From assembly GCA_947311455.1 (NCBI GenBank), contig CAMZKY010000119.1, positions 1-14,834 on the forward strand: a stretch of 14,834 nt of DNA, read 5' to 3'. The position numbers and the translations under genes were made by a program. Under the pieces are notes generated by a model, which was given only the letters and a program-made list of their open reading frames with translations, searched no databases and was not told where the DNA came from. Source of the DNA: an uncultured Marinosulfonomonas sp. (GTDB lineage: Bacteria; Pseudomonadota; Alphaproteobacteria; Rhodobacterales; Rhodobacteraceae). The stretch's first letter is position 1. Each line of letters starts with the position of its first letter. This document shows, one piece after another, positions 1 to 7,392 of the stretch.

Positions 1-813
1 CGCAATTCCCGCATGCAATATTCCCGCGAACTATACGCGCCCCGAATCAATTCAATTTCAGGTATTCCCGGCATGGGCATACCTGCAACATTCGATCAGT
101 TTTTTACCCGCGGATTTGCCGATTCTGTTGGTGTCGGCAATTCAGGCGTGGAGCGGCAGGCCGATCTTTATGCGCGCGGCGTTGGTATTGATACCGCGCA
201 AAGCGGGTTGTTAGCGGCGCAGGCCGCACTGGAAACCCTTGATGCCAAAGTGCGTGATTCGCGCGCGGTAGCGCCTTTCGATGGTATCGTCTTGGCGAAA
301 ATGGTTGAAGTGGGCGACACGGTTCAGCCGGGCATGCCGCTGATAACTTACGCTTATATCGAATATTTGCGCGTTGATGCTGAAGTGCCTGTGCGTTTGG
401 CGGCTAGCCTTTCAGAAGGTATGATCGTTCCGGCTCGTCTTGATGTGAGCAATGGTTATGTTGACGCCAAGGTTGCACAGATTTTTCCGGTTGCCGATGC
501 GGCGCGCCACACTGTTCGGGTCAAGTTTGACCTGCCGTATGGCACTGCTGGTGGCCCGGGCATGTATGTCGAAGTCACTGTGCCTGACGGATCAATTCAA
601 GCCAGATCACAACCGGCCATTCCACCAGAGGCCCTAATTTGGCGCGGAAGCCTACCTTCAGTTTTTGTTCTTGACGAAAATGGAAACCCTAATTTGCGTC
701 TTGTGCGGGTCGGGTACCCTTTGCCAGATGGGCGTATCGCTGTTGTGTCTGGTCTCACCGGAGGCGAAACAGTCATCCTAAATCCACCAGCAAGTTTAGT
801 ATCGGGAAAATAA
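1..813 (+). CDS. RND efflux periplasmic adaptor (HlyD/MFP family), 5' end outside window
   Basis: Membrane-fusion (adaptor) subunit of a tripartite RND efflux pump, which would link the inner-membrane permease to an outer-membrane channel in the periplasm. The frame is open to the window edge: four codons precede the first in-window ATG at 13, so the true start, signal peptide and first lipoyl half-motif lie upstream. What is visible: the end of the helical hairpin (Gln/Ala-rich, about residues 60-85 counted from the ATG at 13), the second lipoyl half (APFDGIVLAKMVEVGDTVQPG), a beta-barrel region (LRVDAEVPVRL...), and the membrane-proximal part ending near VSGLTGGETVILNPP. The permease gene follows after 37 nt and is surely co-transcribed. 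No outer-membrane channel (TolC-like) gene is visible, so it may lie upstream or elsewhere. The family call is firm; the substrate is unknown. Confidence 0.9.
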   Translation, partial: RNSRMQYSRELYAPRINSISGIPGMGIPATFDQFFTRGFADSVGVGNSGVERQADLYARGVGIDTAQSGLLAAQAALETLDAKVRDSRAVAPFDGIVLAKMVEVGDTVQPGMPLITYAYIEYLRVDAEVPVRLAASLSEGMIVPARLDVSNGYVDAKVAQIFPVADAARHTVRVKFDLPYGTAGGPGMYVEVTVPDGSIQARSQPAIPPEALIWRGSLPSVFVLDENGNPNLRLVRVGYPLPDGRIAVVSGLTGGETVILNPPASLVSGK

Positions 814-850
814 GTAACCGAATATTAAAAAGGCATGACGGGAGGATAAC

Positions 851-3800
851 ATGGCTGATCAAGACATAAATTCAGAAACACCCAAGGGCAAAAAACTGGG
901 TTTGGCTGGTGGTTTGGCCAAGATGTTTGTCAATTCGCCACTGTCGCCCCTGATGCTGTTTGCCTGTCTGGCGCTGGGCGTTATGGGGATCATTGTGACA
1001 CCCCGCCAAGAGGATCCGCAAATTTCGGTTCCGATGGTTGATATTTTCTTTTCCTATCACGGTTCGTCTTCAAATCAGGTGGCATCGCTGGCGACTGACC
1101 CTCTTGAGCGGTTGATGTCTGAAATTCAGGGCGTGGATCACGTTTATTCCATGTCTACGCGCGATGGCGCAATGGTAACGGTGCAGTTTGACGTTGGCGA
1201 AGAAATGGGCCCGTCACTGGTTAAACTGAACGATAAAATCCAGTCAAACCTGGATAAAATTCCGCCCGGTGTGTCCATGCCATTGATCCGCCCCAAGGGT
1301 GTTGATGATGTGCCGGTTGTGACCCTGACTATGTGGTCACATGAGGTAAGCGAAACTGTTTTGCGCACCCTTGGTCTGGACGTGATGCAGCGTTTGAAAG
1401 AGGTTGACGGAACGTCGCGCAGCTTTATTGTTGGTGGCCGTTCTGATGCGATCCGTGTTGAAATTTTTCCAGAGCGTTTGGCAGGATTTGGTATCGGCCT
1501 TGATCAATTGGCGCAAACCATTCGGTCGGCAAATTCAGAACGCTCGGTTGGCAATGTCGAGATCGGCCAAACCACGTTTTCTGTTCAAACCGGTGCATTT
1601 CTACGCAATGCGAAAGATATTGAAAGCCTGATGATCGGCTCGCGCGATGGCCAAGTGATCTATGTGCGTGATGTGGCCTTGGTGACAGAAAGCACGGATG
1701 ATGCAAATAGTATTGTCAGCTATTATACTGGCCCCGCATATGGCGCGCATGCCGGCCATGAGGAACACGCAACAGATGATCGCGCACCTTTTGGTGCAAA
1801 CGCTGTTACTATCGCTGTTGCCAAGAAAAGCGGCACCAATGGTGTATCTGTTGCCTCCGATATTCTGGACTATGTTGAACGCCTGAAAGGCAGTTTGATC
1901 CCAGATAACATTCACGTTGAAGTCACCCGTGATTATGGTGAAACCGCGAATGAAAAAGTAAATGAGCTGATCTTTAAACTGTTTGTTGTGACGGGTGTTG
2001 TGACCCTGATGATCTGGCTGGCGCTTGGTATGCGTGCCGCAACTGTTGTGTTGATCGTTATTCCGGTTGTTATCCTGTTGACTGTATTTGCGGCTTGGGT
2101 TTTAGGGTTCACGATTGACCGTGTCAGCCTATTTGCACTGATTTTCTCGATTGGAATTTTGGTTGACGATGCGATTGTGGTGGTGGAAAACATCTATCGC
2201 CGGTGGCTGATCAAAGGCGATTGCGATTCTGAATGTAGTGTCGATGCTGTGCGTGAGGTGGGTAACCCGACAATTTTGGCCACCTTTACCGTGATTGCCG
2301 CGCTGCTGCCTATGGGGTTTGTTTCGGGCATGATGGGCCCTTATATGGGGCCAATTCCGGCGCTTGGCTCGGTTGCGATGCTGCTGTCGTTGTTTGCGGC
2401 GTTTATATTTACGCCTTGGTTGGCGCAGAGAATCAAACCTTCGATGAAACGATTGGCAAAGATGCAAGAATCCGAGCATCGCCAATCCGAGTGGATGAAG
2501 GGTTTTTACACGAAATATCTTGGCCCGCTTTTGGAAAGCCGCACACGCGCCCGTATCTTCCGCCTTGGAATGTGGTTGGTCTTTTTCCTTAGTCTTTCAT
2601 TATTTTATACACAAACCGTTGTTGTTAAAATGCTGCCGAAAGACAACAAAACCGAATTTAACGTGGTGGTTAACATGCCCGAGGGCACGTCAATGCCGAC
2701 CACGGCCAATGTTGTAAATCGCTTATCCGCCGAGTTGCGGACCATACCAGAAGTGACCGCACTGCAAACCTATACCGGCACAGCGTCACCCTTTAATTTT
2801 AACGGCCTTGTGCGCCACACGTATCTACGGGATCGCGGTTGGCAAGCTGATATTCAGGTGCAACTAACCGAAAAAGGCGAACGCGATCGTTCATCACAAG
2901 CTTTGTCTGCTGTTGCGCGTGAAATTTTGAAACCACTTGCCGATCAGCTGGGCGCGCGTATCGAAATTGTTGAAATGCCGCCAGGGCCGCCTGTGTTGCA
3001 GTCAATGGTTGCCGAAATTTATGGCCCAGACGACGAGACGCGCCGCCAATTGGCCCGTGACGTTGAAAAACTGTTTATCGAGGCCGAGTCTATCGTTGAT
3101 GTGGACAGCTTTTTACAGATGCCATACGAAAGTTGGCGTTTTGTGATTGACCGCGACAAGGCCTCTCGGATGGGGGTGTCTGTTGATGCGATTAACCGTC
3201 AACTTGAAATGGCACTTGGCGGGTTCCGTTTGGGGGATGTTAAGAATGAACATTCACTTGAACCACGGTTTATCTATCTGCAAATGCCCATCGCATTGCG
3301 TAGTGATTTTGGCCGCCTTGGCCAGTTACCGGTCCCATCTGCCAGCGGCGCGATGATTTCTTTAACCACACTTGGGTATTTCGAAAAATACCAAGTGGCC
3401 GCGCCTGTTTACCACAAAGATTTGCGTTCGGTTGAATATGTCACTGGGGAAGTTGCCGGCCGTCTTGCCGCGCCGATCTACGGCATTCTAGAAGTCGAAG
3501 ATTTACTAAGCGACTATACAGCGCCGGATGGATCCGAAGTTGATACAAACTATATTGGCCCCCCCGCCACAAGCCTGAGTTCGGCTTTGGAATGGACGGG
3601 CGAATGGACGGTAACCTACGTTACCTTCCGCGATATGGGCATTGCCTTTGGTGTGGCGCTGATCATGATTTATATCCTTGTTGTGGGAGAGTTTGGAAAT
3701 TTCCGCCTGCCTGCAATCATCATGGCGCCAATCCCGCTGACGCTGATCGGCATTGTGCCGGGTCACTGGCTGTTTGGCGCATCATTTACCGCAACGTCAA

Positions 3801-4714
3801 TGATTGGGTTCATCGCGCTGGCGGGGATTATTGTGCGCAATTCGATCCTGCTGGTGGACTTCTCGAAAGAATCTGTGGCGAGCGGAATGGATGTTAAAGA
3901 TGCGGTGATCTATGCGTGTTATACACGGACGCGCCCGATTATCATCACAGCTTTGGCGCTGATGGCGGGATCATCTGTTATCTTGTCTGATCCAATCTTT
4001 GAAGGCATGGCGATTTCATTGATGATGGGCGGCTTGGTTTCAACTGTGTTGACGCTGATCGTTATTCCGCTGGGCTGTGTGTCTTATAGTGAGGCATTGA
4101 CTGATGGCGACAGCACACCGAATGGTGGCGGCACTGTGCCAACTCCAACCGATCCTAAAGATGACATTCCCGGCAGCTTGATTACGGATCGCAAAGCAGG
4201 TGGTGTTGCGCGGCTTGCTTTGTCTTTTGGCAAAGGGTTGATCGCGATTGTGTCGGTTATTCTTGATGCAGTGTGGACGATTTTGTCAGGCCTTACCAAA
4301 ATGGTGATGGGTATCTTTACCAAAGCCGGAACAAATAAACCTGTTGCCAAAACTGTGGCCGCTGGAAATTCTTCTCCAGCTCCAGCTCCAGCTCCAGCTC
4401 CTGCCAAAACATCGGAACCGGTAAAAGCCGCCGCCAAACCGGTAAGTAAAAAGCAGGCAACACCCGCAAAAATTGCAACAAAACCGGCGTCTAGGAAGAA
4501 ACCAACACCAGCAAAAGCCGCAACCAAACCAGCGGTTAAAAAGAAGCCAACGCCTGCGAAGAAAAAACCGGCAAAACCCGTTGCCAAAAAACCTGCGGTA
4601 GCAAAACCAGCTGCTACTGCGGCGGAAAAACCGGCTGCCAAACGCATTAAACCAAAAGCAAGCGGCCGCCGTGGCATTCGTATTAAAAAGCCAACCAGTG
4701 GAACAAAGGAATAA
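851..4714 (+). CDS. RND efflux permease (AcrB-like) with long Lys/Pro/Ala-rich C-terminal extension
   Basis: Proton-driven inner-membrane RND permease of 1287 residues; the family is usually about 1020-1060. A strong ribosome site (GGGAGGA) precedes the ATG. TM1 is at about 31-49, followed by a porter domain. The TM4 proton-relay motif GILVDDAIVVVEN carries D439/D440, equivalent to AcrB D407/D408; the DD form points to the HAE-like branch, not to metal pumps with DGAVV. The TM10 motif IIVRNSILLVDF has R996 where AcrB has Lys940. A His-rich insertion (GAHAGHEEHATDD, about 297-309) sits in the periplasmic porter region. The normal RND fold ends near residue 1085. An extra hydrophobic helix (about 1127-1156), a PAPAPAPAPA stretch and a histone-H1-like tail of KKPTPAK/KPAKPVAKK repeats (about 1160-1287) follow in the same frame. 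The adaptor lies upstream, and a secreted protein gene begins 4 nt after the stop. The substrate is unknown; export of the neighbouring secreted products or of a small molecule is inference. Confidence 0.92.
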   Translation: MADQDINSETPKGKKLGLAGGLAKMFVNSPLSPLMLFACLALGVMGIIVTPRQEDPQISVPMVDIFFSYHGSSSNQVASLATDPLERLMSEIQGVDHVYSMSTRDGAMVTVQFDVGEEMGPSLVKLNDKIQSNLDKIPPGVSMPLIRPKGVDDVPVVTLTMWSHEVSETVLRTLGLDVMQRLKEVDGTSRSFIVGGRSDAIRVEIFPERLAGFGIGLDQLAQTIRSANSERSVGNVEIGQTTFSVQTGAFLRNAKDIESLMIGSRDGQVIYVRDVALVTESTDDANSIVSYYTGPAYGAHAGHEEHATDDRAPFGANAVTIAVAKKSGTNGVSVASDILDYVERLKGSLIPDNIHVEVTRDYGETANEKVNELIFKLFVVTGVVTLMIWLALGMRAATVVLIVIPVVILLTVFAAWVLGFTIDRVSLFALIFSIGILVDDAIVVVENIYRRWLIKGDCDSECSVDAVREVGNPTILATFTVIAALLPMGFVSGMMGPYMGPIPALGSVAMLLSLFAAFIFTPWLAQRIKPSMKRLAKMQESEHRQSEWMKGFYTKYLGPLLESRTRARIFRLGMWLVFFLSLSLFYTQTVVVKMLPKDNKTEFNVVVNMPEGTSMPTTANVVNRLSAELRTIPEVTALQTYTGTASPFNFNGLVRHTYLRDRGWQADIQVQLTEKGERDRSSQALSAVAREILKPLADQLGARIEIVEMPPGPPVLQSMVAEIYGPDDETRRQLARDVEKLFIEAESIVDVDSFLQMPYESWRFVIDRDKASRMGVSVDAINRQLEMALGGFRLGDVKNEHSLEPRFIYLQMPIALRSDFGRLGQLPVPSASGAMISLTTLGYFEKYQVAAPVYHKDLRSVEYVTGEVAGRLAAPIYGILEVEDLLSDYTAPDGSEVDTNYIGPPATSLSSALEWTGEWTVTYVTFRDMGIAFGVALIMIYILVVGEFGNFRLPAIIMAPIPLTLIGIVPGHWLFGASFTATSMIGFIALAGIIVRNSILLVDFSKESVASGMDVKDAVIYACYTRTRPIIITALALMAGSSVILSDPIFEGMAISLMMGGLVSTVLTLIVIPLGCVSYSEALTDGDSTPNGGGTVPTPTDPKDDIPGSLITDRKAGGVARLALSFGKGLIAIVSVILDAVWTILSGLTKMVMGIFTKAGTNKPVAKTVAAGNSSPAPAPAPAPAKTSEPVKAAAKPVSKKQATPAKIATKPASRKKPTPAKAATKPAVKKKPTPAKKKPAKPVAKKPAVAKPAATAAEKPAAKRIKPKASGRRGIRIKKPTSGTKE
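4375..4401 (+). repeat. TCCAGC hexamer tandem repeat inside the permease gene
   Basis: Four exact TCCAGC copies plus a partial fifth encode the alternating Pro-Ala stretch between the extra hydrophobic helix and the Lys-rich tail of the RND permease. The exact identity of the copies suggests recent slippage. In-frame length changes here would only lengthen or shorten a flexible linker. Confidence 0.75.
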
Positions 4715-4718
4715 TCTG

Positions 4719-5204
4719 ATGATGAATATTTCGCTTAAAAAGCTTATTCTTTTGGGAGCTGCAATCAGTGTTGTTGCACTGCCAACGATGGCGCAGCAGA
4801 CCAATCCTGTGCCTGGCCCTTATCAAGTGATGGTTGTTCCCGTCTCGCCGCGCGCGATGACACCGCAGAACCTTGATCCGCGCAATGTGTTCCCAACCTA
4901 TGCGCCTGCGCTGCCATATTGGATGCAAGCACCGCAACCGCAAGCGGATCAACAACAAGTGCGTTCGCAACAGGTAGGGCAAACCCCCGCTCCACAGCAA
5001 CCGCAGGTTCGGTTTTTACCGCCGCCGAATTTTAGCTACCAGCAAGGCTACGGTTATGTGCCCAACTACGGAAATAATCAAAATTATCGCCCCAACTATG
5101 GGAATAGCTACGGTAATAATACGTGGGGAATGCCTATGTTTAGTTCAAGTGCGCCTTGGGGAAACTACGGTAGCTGGACAAATTTTGTCCCCTTCTCAAA
5201 TTAA
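4719..5204 (+). CDS. Small secreted Gln/Pro/Asn/Tyr-rich protein (paralog 1 of a tandem set)
   Basis: Predicted secreted protein of 161 residues with no family I can name securely. The start is placed at the ATG at 4719, four nt after the permease stop and eight nt after an AAAGGA ribosome site; an upstream in-frame ATG at 4671 would overlap the permease and precede the signal peptide. The signal peptide is residues 1-25 (MMNISLKKLILLG..., cleavage TMA|QQ). The mature part is Pro/Gln-rich and then becomes Asn/Tyr/Gly-rich (NYGNNQNYRPNYGNSYGNN). It ends in an aromatic motif, APWGNYGSWTNFVPF, that resembles the C-terminus of the next gene product (IPWGGSNSWPSFGYLPF). There are no cysteines, no catalytic motifs and no internal membrane segments, so it is probably a disordered or structural envelope/extracellular protein. 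The tight junction suggests translational coupling to the pump. Confidence 0.8.
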   Translation: MMNISLKKLILLGAAISVVALPTMAQQTNPVPGPYQVMVVPVSPRAMTPQNLDPRNVFPTYAPALPYWMQAPQPQADQQQVRSQQVGQTPAPQQPQVRFLPPPNFSYQQGYGYVPNYGNNQNYRPNYGNSYGNNTWGMPMFSSSAPWGNYGSWTNFVPFSN

Positions 5205-5246
5205 GCCTGAACGATAAAGAATAGAATTGAAATGGAATACAATCAG

Positions 5247-5819
5247 ATGAAAACAGGGAAGAACATAGTCAAAATCGCTACCTTGGGTGTGATTTGTCTG
5301 GCACCTGTAATGTCGCATGCGCAACCGAAGAATCCGTGGATTACTTCGCCAGCGGCCGCGCCTGCGCCGGATCCTGTTGCGCCAGCTATCCCCAAAAGTA
5401 TGCCAAAATACTTTGTGGATGCTCCGCAGCCATCATTTGAAGAGTTAACTGCCGCACCAGCTGGCACGCCGATTCCTAGCCGATTTGCCCCAACCGATTT
5501 GGACAACCAGCTTGCGTTGGCATCGCAGCGTCCGGCCCCGATCTCGCCTGCATTCGGTTCGGTCATGCAAATTTCACAAACGCCGACGGCCTATTTGCCA
5601 CCTAATGTGCAGCAACCAGCTTACAATGTTGCTGTTCCAAACGGGTATCGCGCGCAAGCGCCTTACGTAAATTTGGGTGCCCCAGGCGGGTATGGCAATG
5701 GTTACTACCCAATACAGCGGCCTTATGGCTCTAACGGAATTCCTTGGGGGGGCAGCAATTCTTGGCCTTCGTTTGGATACTTACCCTTCGGGGGGTCACC
5801 CAATTTTGGATTTTGGTGA
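5247..5819 (+). CDS. Small secreted Pro/Ala/Gly/Tyr-rich protein (paralog 2 of a tandem set)
   Basis: Predicted secreted protein of 190 residues and unknown function. An ATG at 5232 is in frame, but the ATG at 5247 is preferred: a GGA-containing ribosome site lies about 10 nt upstream and the signal peptide then starts directly (MKTGKNIVKIATLGV..., cleavage SHA|QP after residue 25). The mature N-terminal half is Pro/Ala-rich (WITSPAAAPAPDPVAPAIP). The C-terminal half is Gly/Tyr/Asn-rich (GGYGNGYYPIQRPYGSNG) and ends PWGGSNSWPSFGYLPFGG...FGFW. That ending aligns by eye with the terminus of the preceding gene product, which supports an old tandem duplication. No catalytic residues are evident. 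It lies 42 nt after paralog 1, in the same presumed transcript as the RND pump. Confidence 0.78.
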   Translation: MKTGKNIVKIATLGVICLAPVMSHAQPKNPWITSPAAAPAPDPVAPAIPKSMPKYFVDAPQPSFEELTAAPAGTPIPSRFAPTDLDNQLALASQRPAPISPAFGSVMQISQTPTAYLPPNVQQPAYNVAVPNGYRAQAPYVNLGAPGGYGNGYYPIQRPYGSNGIPWGGSNSWPSFGYLPFGGSPNFGFW

Positions 5820-5879
5820 CGAAACTTAAGATTTTTTGCAGCGCGCCCAAACGCAAGCAAATACAGGATACCGGCAAAC

Positions 5880-5915
5880 GTCCCGATGCCAGAATCCGAT
5901 GATTGAAATCGGGAC
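5880..5915 (+). promoter_or_regulatory. 5' leader hairpin of the Gly/Asn/Trp-repeat protein gene
   Basis: A perfect 8-bp inverted repeat (GTCCCGAT at 5880-5887 and ATCGGGAC at 5908-5915) encloses a loop that can form a further AATC/GATT stem. It ends 8 nt before the GGAG ribosome site at 5924. It lacks a following T-run, so it is not a classical terminator. A role in mRNA 5' stabilisation, processing or translational control is inferred. The 114-nt gap it occupies may also hold a promoter, but I see no convincing -35/-10 pair. Confidence 0.5.
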
Positions 5916-5933
5916 AAAACTATGGAGATTACA

Positions 5934-6515
5934 ATGCGTACACTTACAACACTTGCTATCGCTTCTCTTGCGGGCGGCCTGATCGCTTCTGCTGCCTCTG
6001 CTCAAAACTGGGGTCCTGCGCCTGGTTATAACGGCCCACCTCCTGGATACTACAACAACGGTTGGGGCGGTAACAACTGGGGCCCATTCGGTAACAACAA
6101 CGGCTGGGGCGGCAATAATTGGGGCCCGTTCGGCAACAATAATGGTTGGGGCGGCAACAGCTGGAACCCTTTTAATGGAAATGGCAACAACGGTTGGAAC
6201 AACAACTGGGGCCCATTCAACGGTTCTAATAATAACAACGGTAACGGTACTGGTAACGGCACCGGCTCTTTCAACTTCGGCTTTACAGCTGATGCAAAAG
6301 GTTCCGGCCAAACCGAAAACCAAGCTCAAGGTTCGGGTGCAGGTCAAGGCTCTGCGAACGGTTCTTACGTTGTTTACCAATACTGGAACCCGGCATGGGG
6401 CCCATATCCTGGTCCAAACGGCCAAGCACCTGCAGGCGCTCAAGGCGCACCAGCACCAGCACCTGCCGCTGAAGTACAGGCACCAACAGCAGAAGCACCT
6501 GCTGCCAGCAACTAA
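5934..6515 (+). CDS. Secreted Gly/Asn/Trp/Phe repeat protein, sulfur-globule-envelope-like
   Basis: Predicted secreted structural protein of 193 residues. The start is the ATG at 5934, six nt after a GGAG ribosome site; an in-frame ATG at 5922 overlaps that site. The signal peptide is MRTLTTLAIASLAGG..., with cleavage ASA|QN after residue 23. The mature protein has four tandem blocks built on GWGGNNWGPFGNNN (about residues 43-102), then an Asn/Gly/Thr linker, a GSFNFGFTADAKGSG segment, a Gly/Gln/Ser-rich stretch, VVYQYWNPAWGPYPGPNG, and a Pro/Ala-rich end. Aromatic Gly/Asn repeats followed by an FNF-type segment are typical of sulfur globule family proteins of sulfur oxidisers. That comparison is by composition and motif only. 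Codon use is strongly biased (AAC, GGC/GGT, TTC, CGT), and hairpins flank the gene on both sides, both consistent with an abundant product. Alternatives are another disordered coat, matrix or adhesive protein. Confidence 0.8.
   Translation: MRTLTTLAIASLAGGLIASAASAQNWGPAPGYNGPPPGYYNNGWGGNNWGPFGNNNGWGGNNWGPFGNNNGWGGNSWNPFNGNGNNGWNNNWGPFNGSNNNNGNGTGNGTGSFNFGFTADAKGSGQTENQAQGSGAGQGSANGSYVVYQYWNPAWGPYPGPNGQAPAGAQGAPAPAPAAEVQAPTAEAPAASN
6060..6239 (+). repeat. Tandem 42-48 bp coding repeats (GWGGNNWGPFGNNN units)
   Basis: Four consecutive in-frame units lie at 6060-6101, 6102-6143, 6144-6191 and 6192-6239. Units 1 and 2 encode the identical 14 residues yet differ at eight third-codon positions, all synonymous. 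Units 3 and 4 are diverged (GWGGNSWNPFNGNGNN and GWNNNWGPFNGSNNNN). The repeat was therefore not created by very recent slippage, and its protein sequence seems to be under selection. Confidence 0.9.
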
Positions 6516-6530
6516 GTTTGCTTAAGAAAA

Positions 6531-6562
6531 TTTCATCTCCGCTGATGTTGGCGGGGATGAAA
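6531..6562 (+). terminator. Hairpin after the repeat-protein gene (weak terminator or mRNA 3' stabiliser)
   Basis: TTTCATCTCCGC (6531-6542) pairs with GCGGGGATGAAA (6551-6562) around an 8-nt loop: a 12-bp stem with one G-U pair, beginning 15 nt after the stop codon. On the + strand no T-run follows, so termination would be partial at best. The A-rich left flank means it has a better T-tract in the opposite direction. It likely caps the mRNA of the abundant secreted protein and lowers read-through into the next operon. Confidence 0.6.
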
Positions 6563-6597
6563 TACTGATGAATTGAAAGGTGATATCGGGGGATAAA

Positions 6598-7380
6598 ATG
6601 CCATTGCGAACGAAAATCGTTGGATTGATTTTAAGCGCAGCATTTTGTGCGATTAGCCCTATGGTGATTCACGCGCAGTCAGCGGCGCCGTCAGTTGTGA
6701 CATATACAGCGACAGCGATTCACAAGCGACCTAACCAACCTGAAACAGTAGGCAAGATCACCAAATCCGGCCAAAAAATGCGTCTTGAGTTTGTTCAGGA
6801 CGGACGAAACATTATTCAGATTTTACGCCCTTCCGAAGGGGTTATGTATGTTCTGGATCCCGCCTCAAAAACATTTGTCGAAATCCGTGGCGAGGCCGTG
6901 CCTGCCACCGCCGATCAGGGTTATACCACGCCATGCCCCAGCCCGCCAATCGCCGTTTGCGATCGCGTTGGCGATGACACCGTCAGCGGTATTCGTGTGG
7001 AAAAATGGGCTATATCGGATGATGCGCAAAAGGCGCCAATGATGATCCTGTGGGATTCAACGCGGCGTCGTGCGTTACGTCAGGAATTTCCCGATGGTAG
7101 CAAAACGGAACTATCTTTTGTTGCTATGGAAGATTTGAACGGCCGACAAACAGAACATTGGCAAATAACCCAAACCGCCAAAGACCAGCCCGCGCAGCTG
7201 GGCGAATACTGGTTTGATCCAGAATTGCGCGTTGTGACGCGCGAGGTGTTGCCAACGGGGGAAACCCGCCGTTTGGACAATATCAAAGTTGGCCCCGTTG
7301 ACCCAGTTTATTTTCAAGTTCCTGTAGGCTGGCAGCCGCAAATTGCAACACCCCAAGCCGCGCCGCGTGTGACACAATAA
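6598..7380 (+). CDS. Periplasmic LolA/DUF4412-like protein
   Basis: Predicted periplasmic protein of 260 residues. The ATG at 6598 follows a GGGGGA ribosome site by four nt; an in-frame GTG at 6580 is less likely because it lacks such a site and would bury the signal peptide. The signal peptide is residues 1-26 (MPLRTKIVGLILSAAF..., cleavage IHA|QS). The body (VTYTATAIHKR...GKITKSGQKMRLEF...IIQILRPSEGVMYVLDPASKTFVEI) has the alternating beta-strand rhythm of the LolA/LolB-like and DUF4412 half-barrel proteins, which bind lipids or hydrophobic ligands. Two cysteines (C113, C121) could form a disulfide in an insertion. There is no lipobox. The ParA ATPase gene begins 12 nt after the stop, so this is probably the first gene of a five-gene operon. 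Ligand and partner are unknown; the fold assignment is from pattern only. Confidence 0.75.
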   Translation: MPLRTKIVGLILSAAFCAISPMVIHAQSAAPSVVTYTATAIHKRPNQPETVGKITKSGQKMRLEFVQDGRNIIQILRPSEGVMYVLDPASKTFVEIRGEAVPATADQGYTTPCPSPPIAVCDRVGDDTVSGIRVEKWAISDDAQKAPMMILWDSTRRRALRQEFPDGSKTELSFVAMEDLNGRQTEHWQITQTAKDQPAQLGEYWFDPELRVVTREVLPTGETRRLDNIKVGPVDPVYFQVPVGWQPQIATPQAAPRVTQ

Positions 7381-7392
7381 AGGACGAATGAC

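Noticed and set aside
4084..4677. Long open frame (197 codons) on the minus strand opposite the permease tail
   Set aside because: It is the shadow of the Lys/Pro/Ala-rich coding repeats, giving an artificial Gly/Phe/Ala sequence. It has no ribosome site, and the + strand frame is continuous with the RND domain.
4671..4718. Upstream in-frame ATG for the first secreted protein
   Set aside because: It would overlap the permease end and put 16 polar residues before the signal peptide. The ATG at 4719 has a well-placed AAAGGA site.
6060..6239. Direct repeats as a possible CRISPR or mobile element
   Set aside because: The repeats are contiguous without unique spacers, lie in frame inside a secreted protein gene, and differ mainly at third codon positions.
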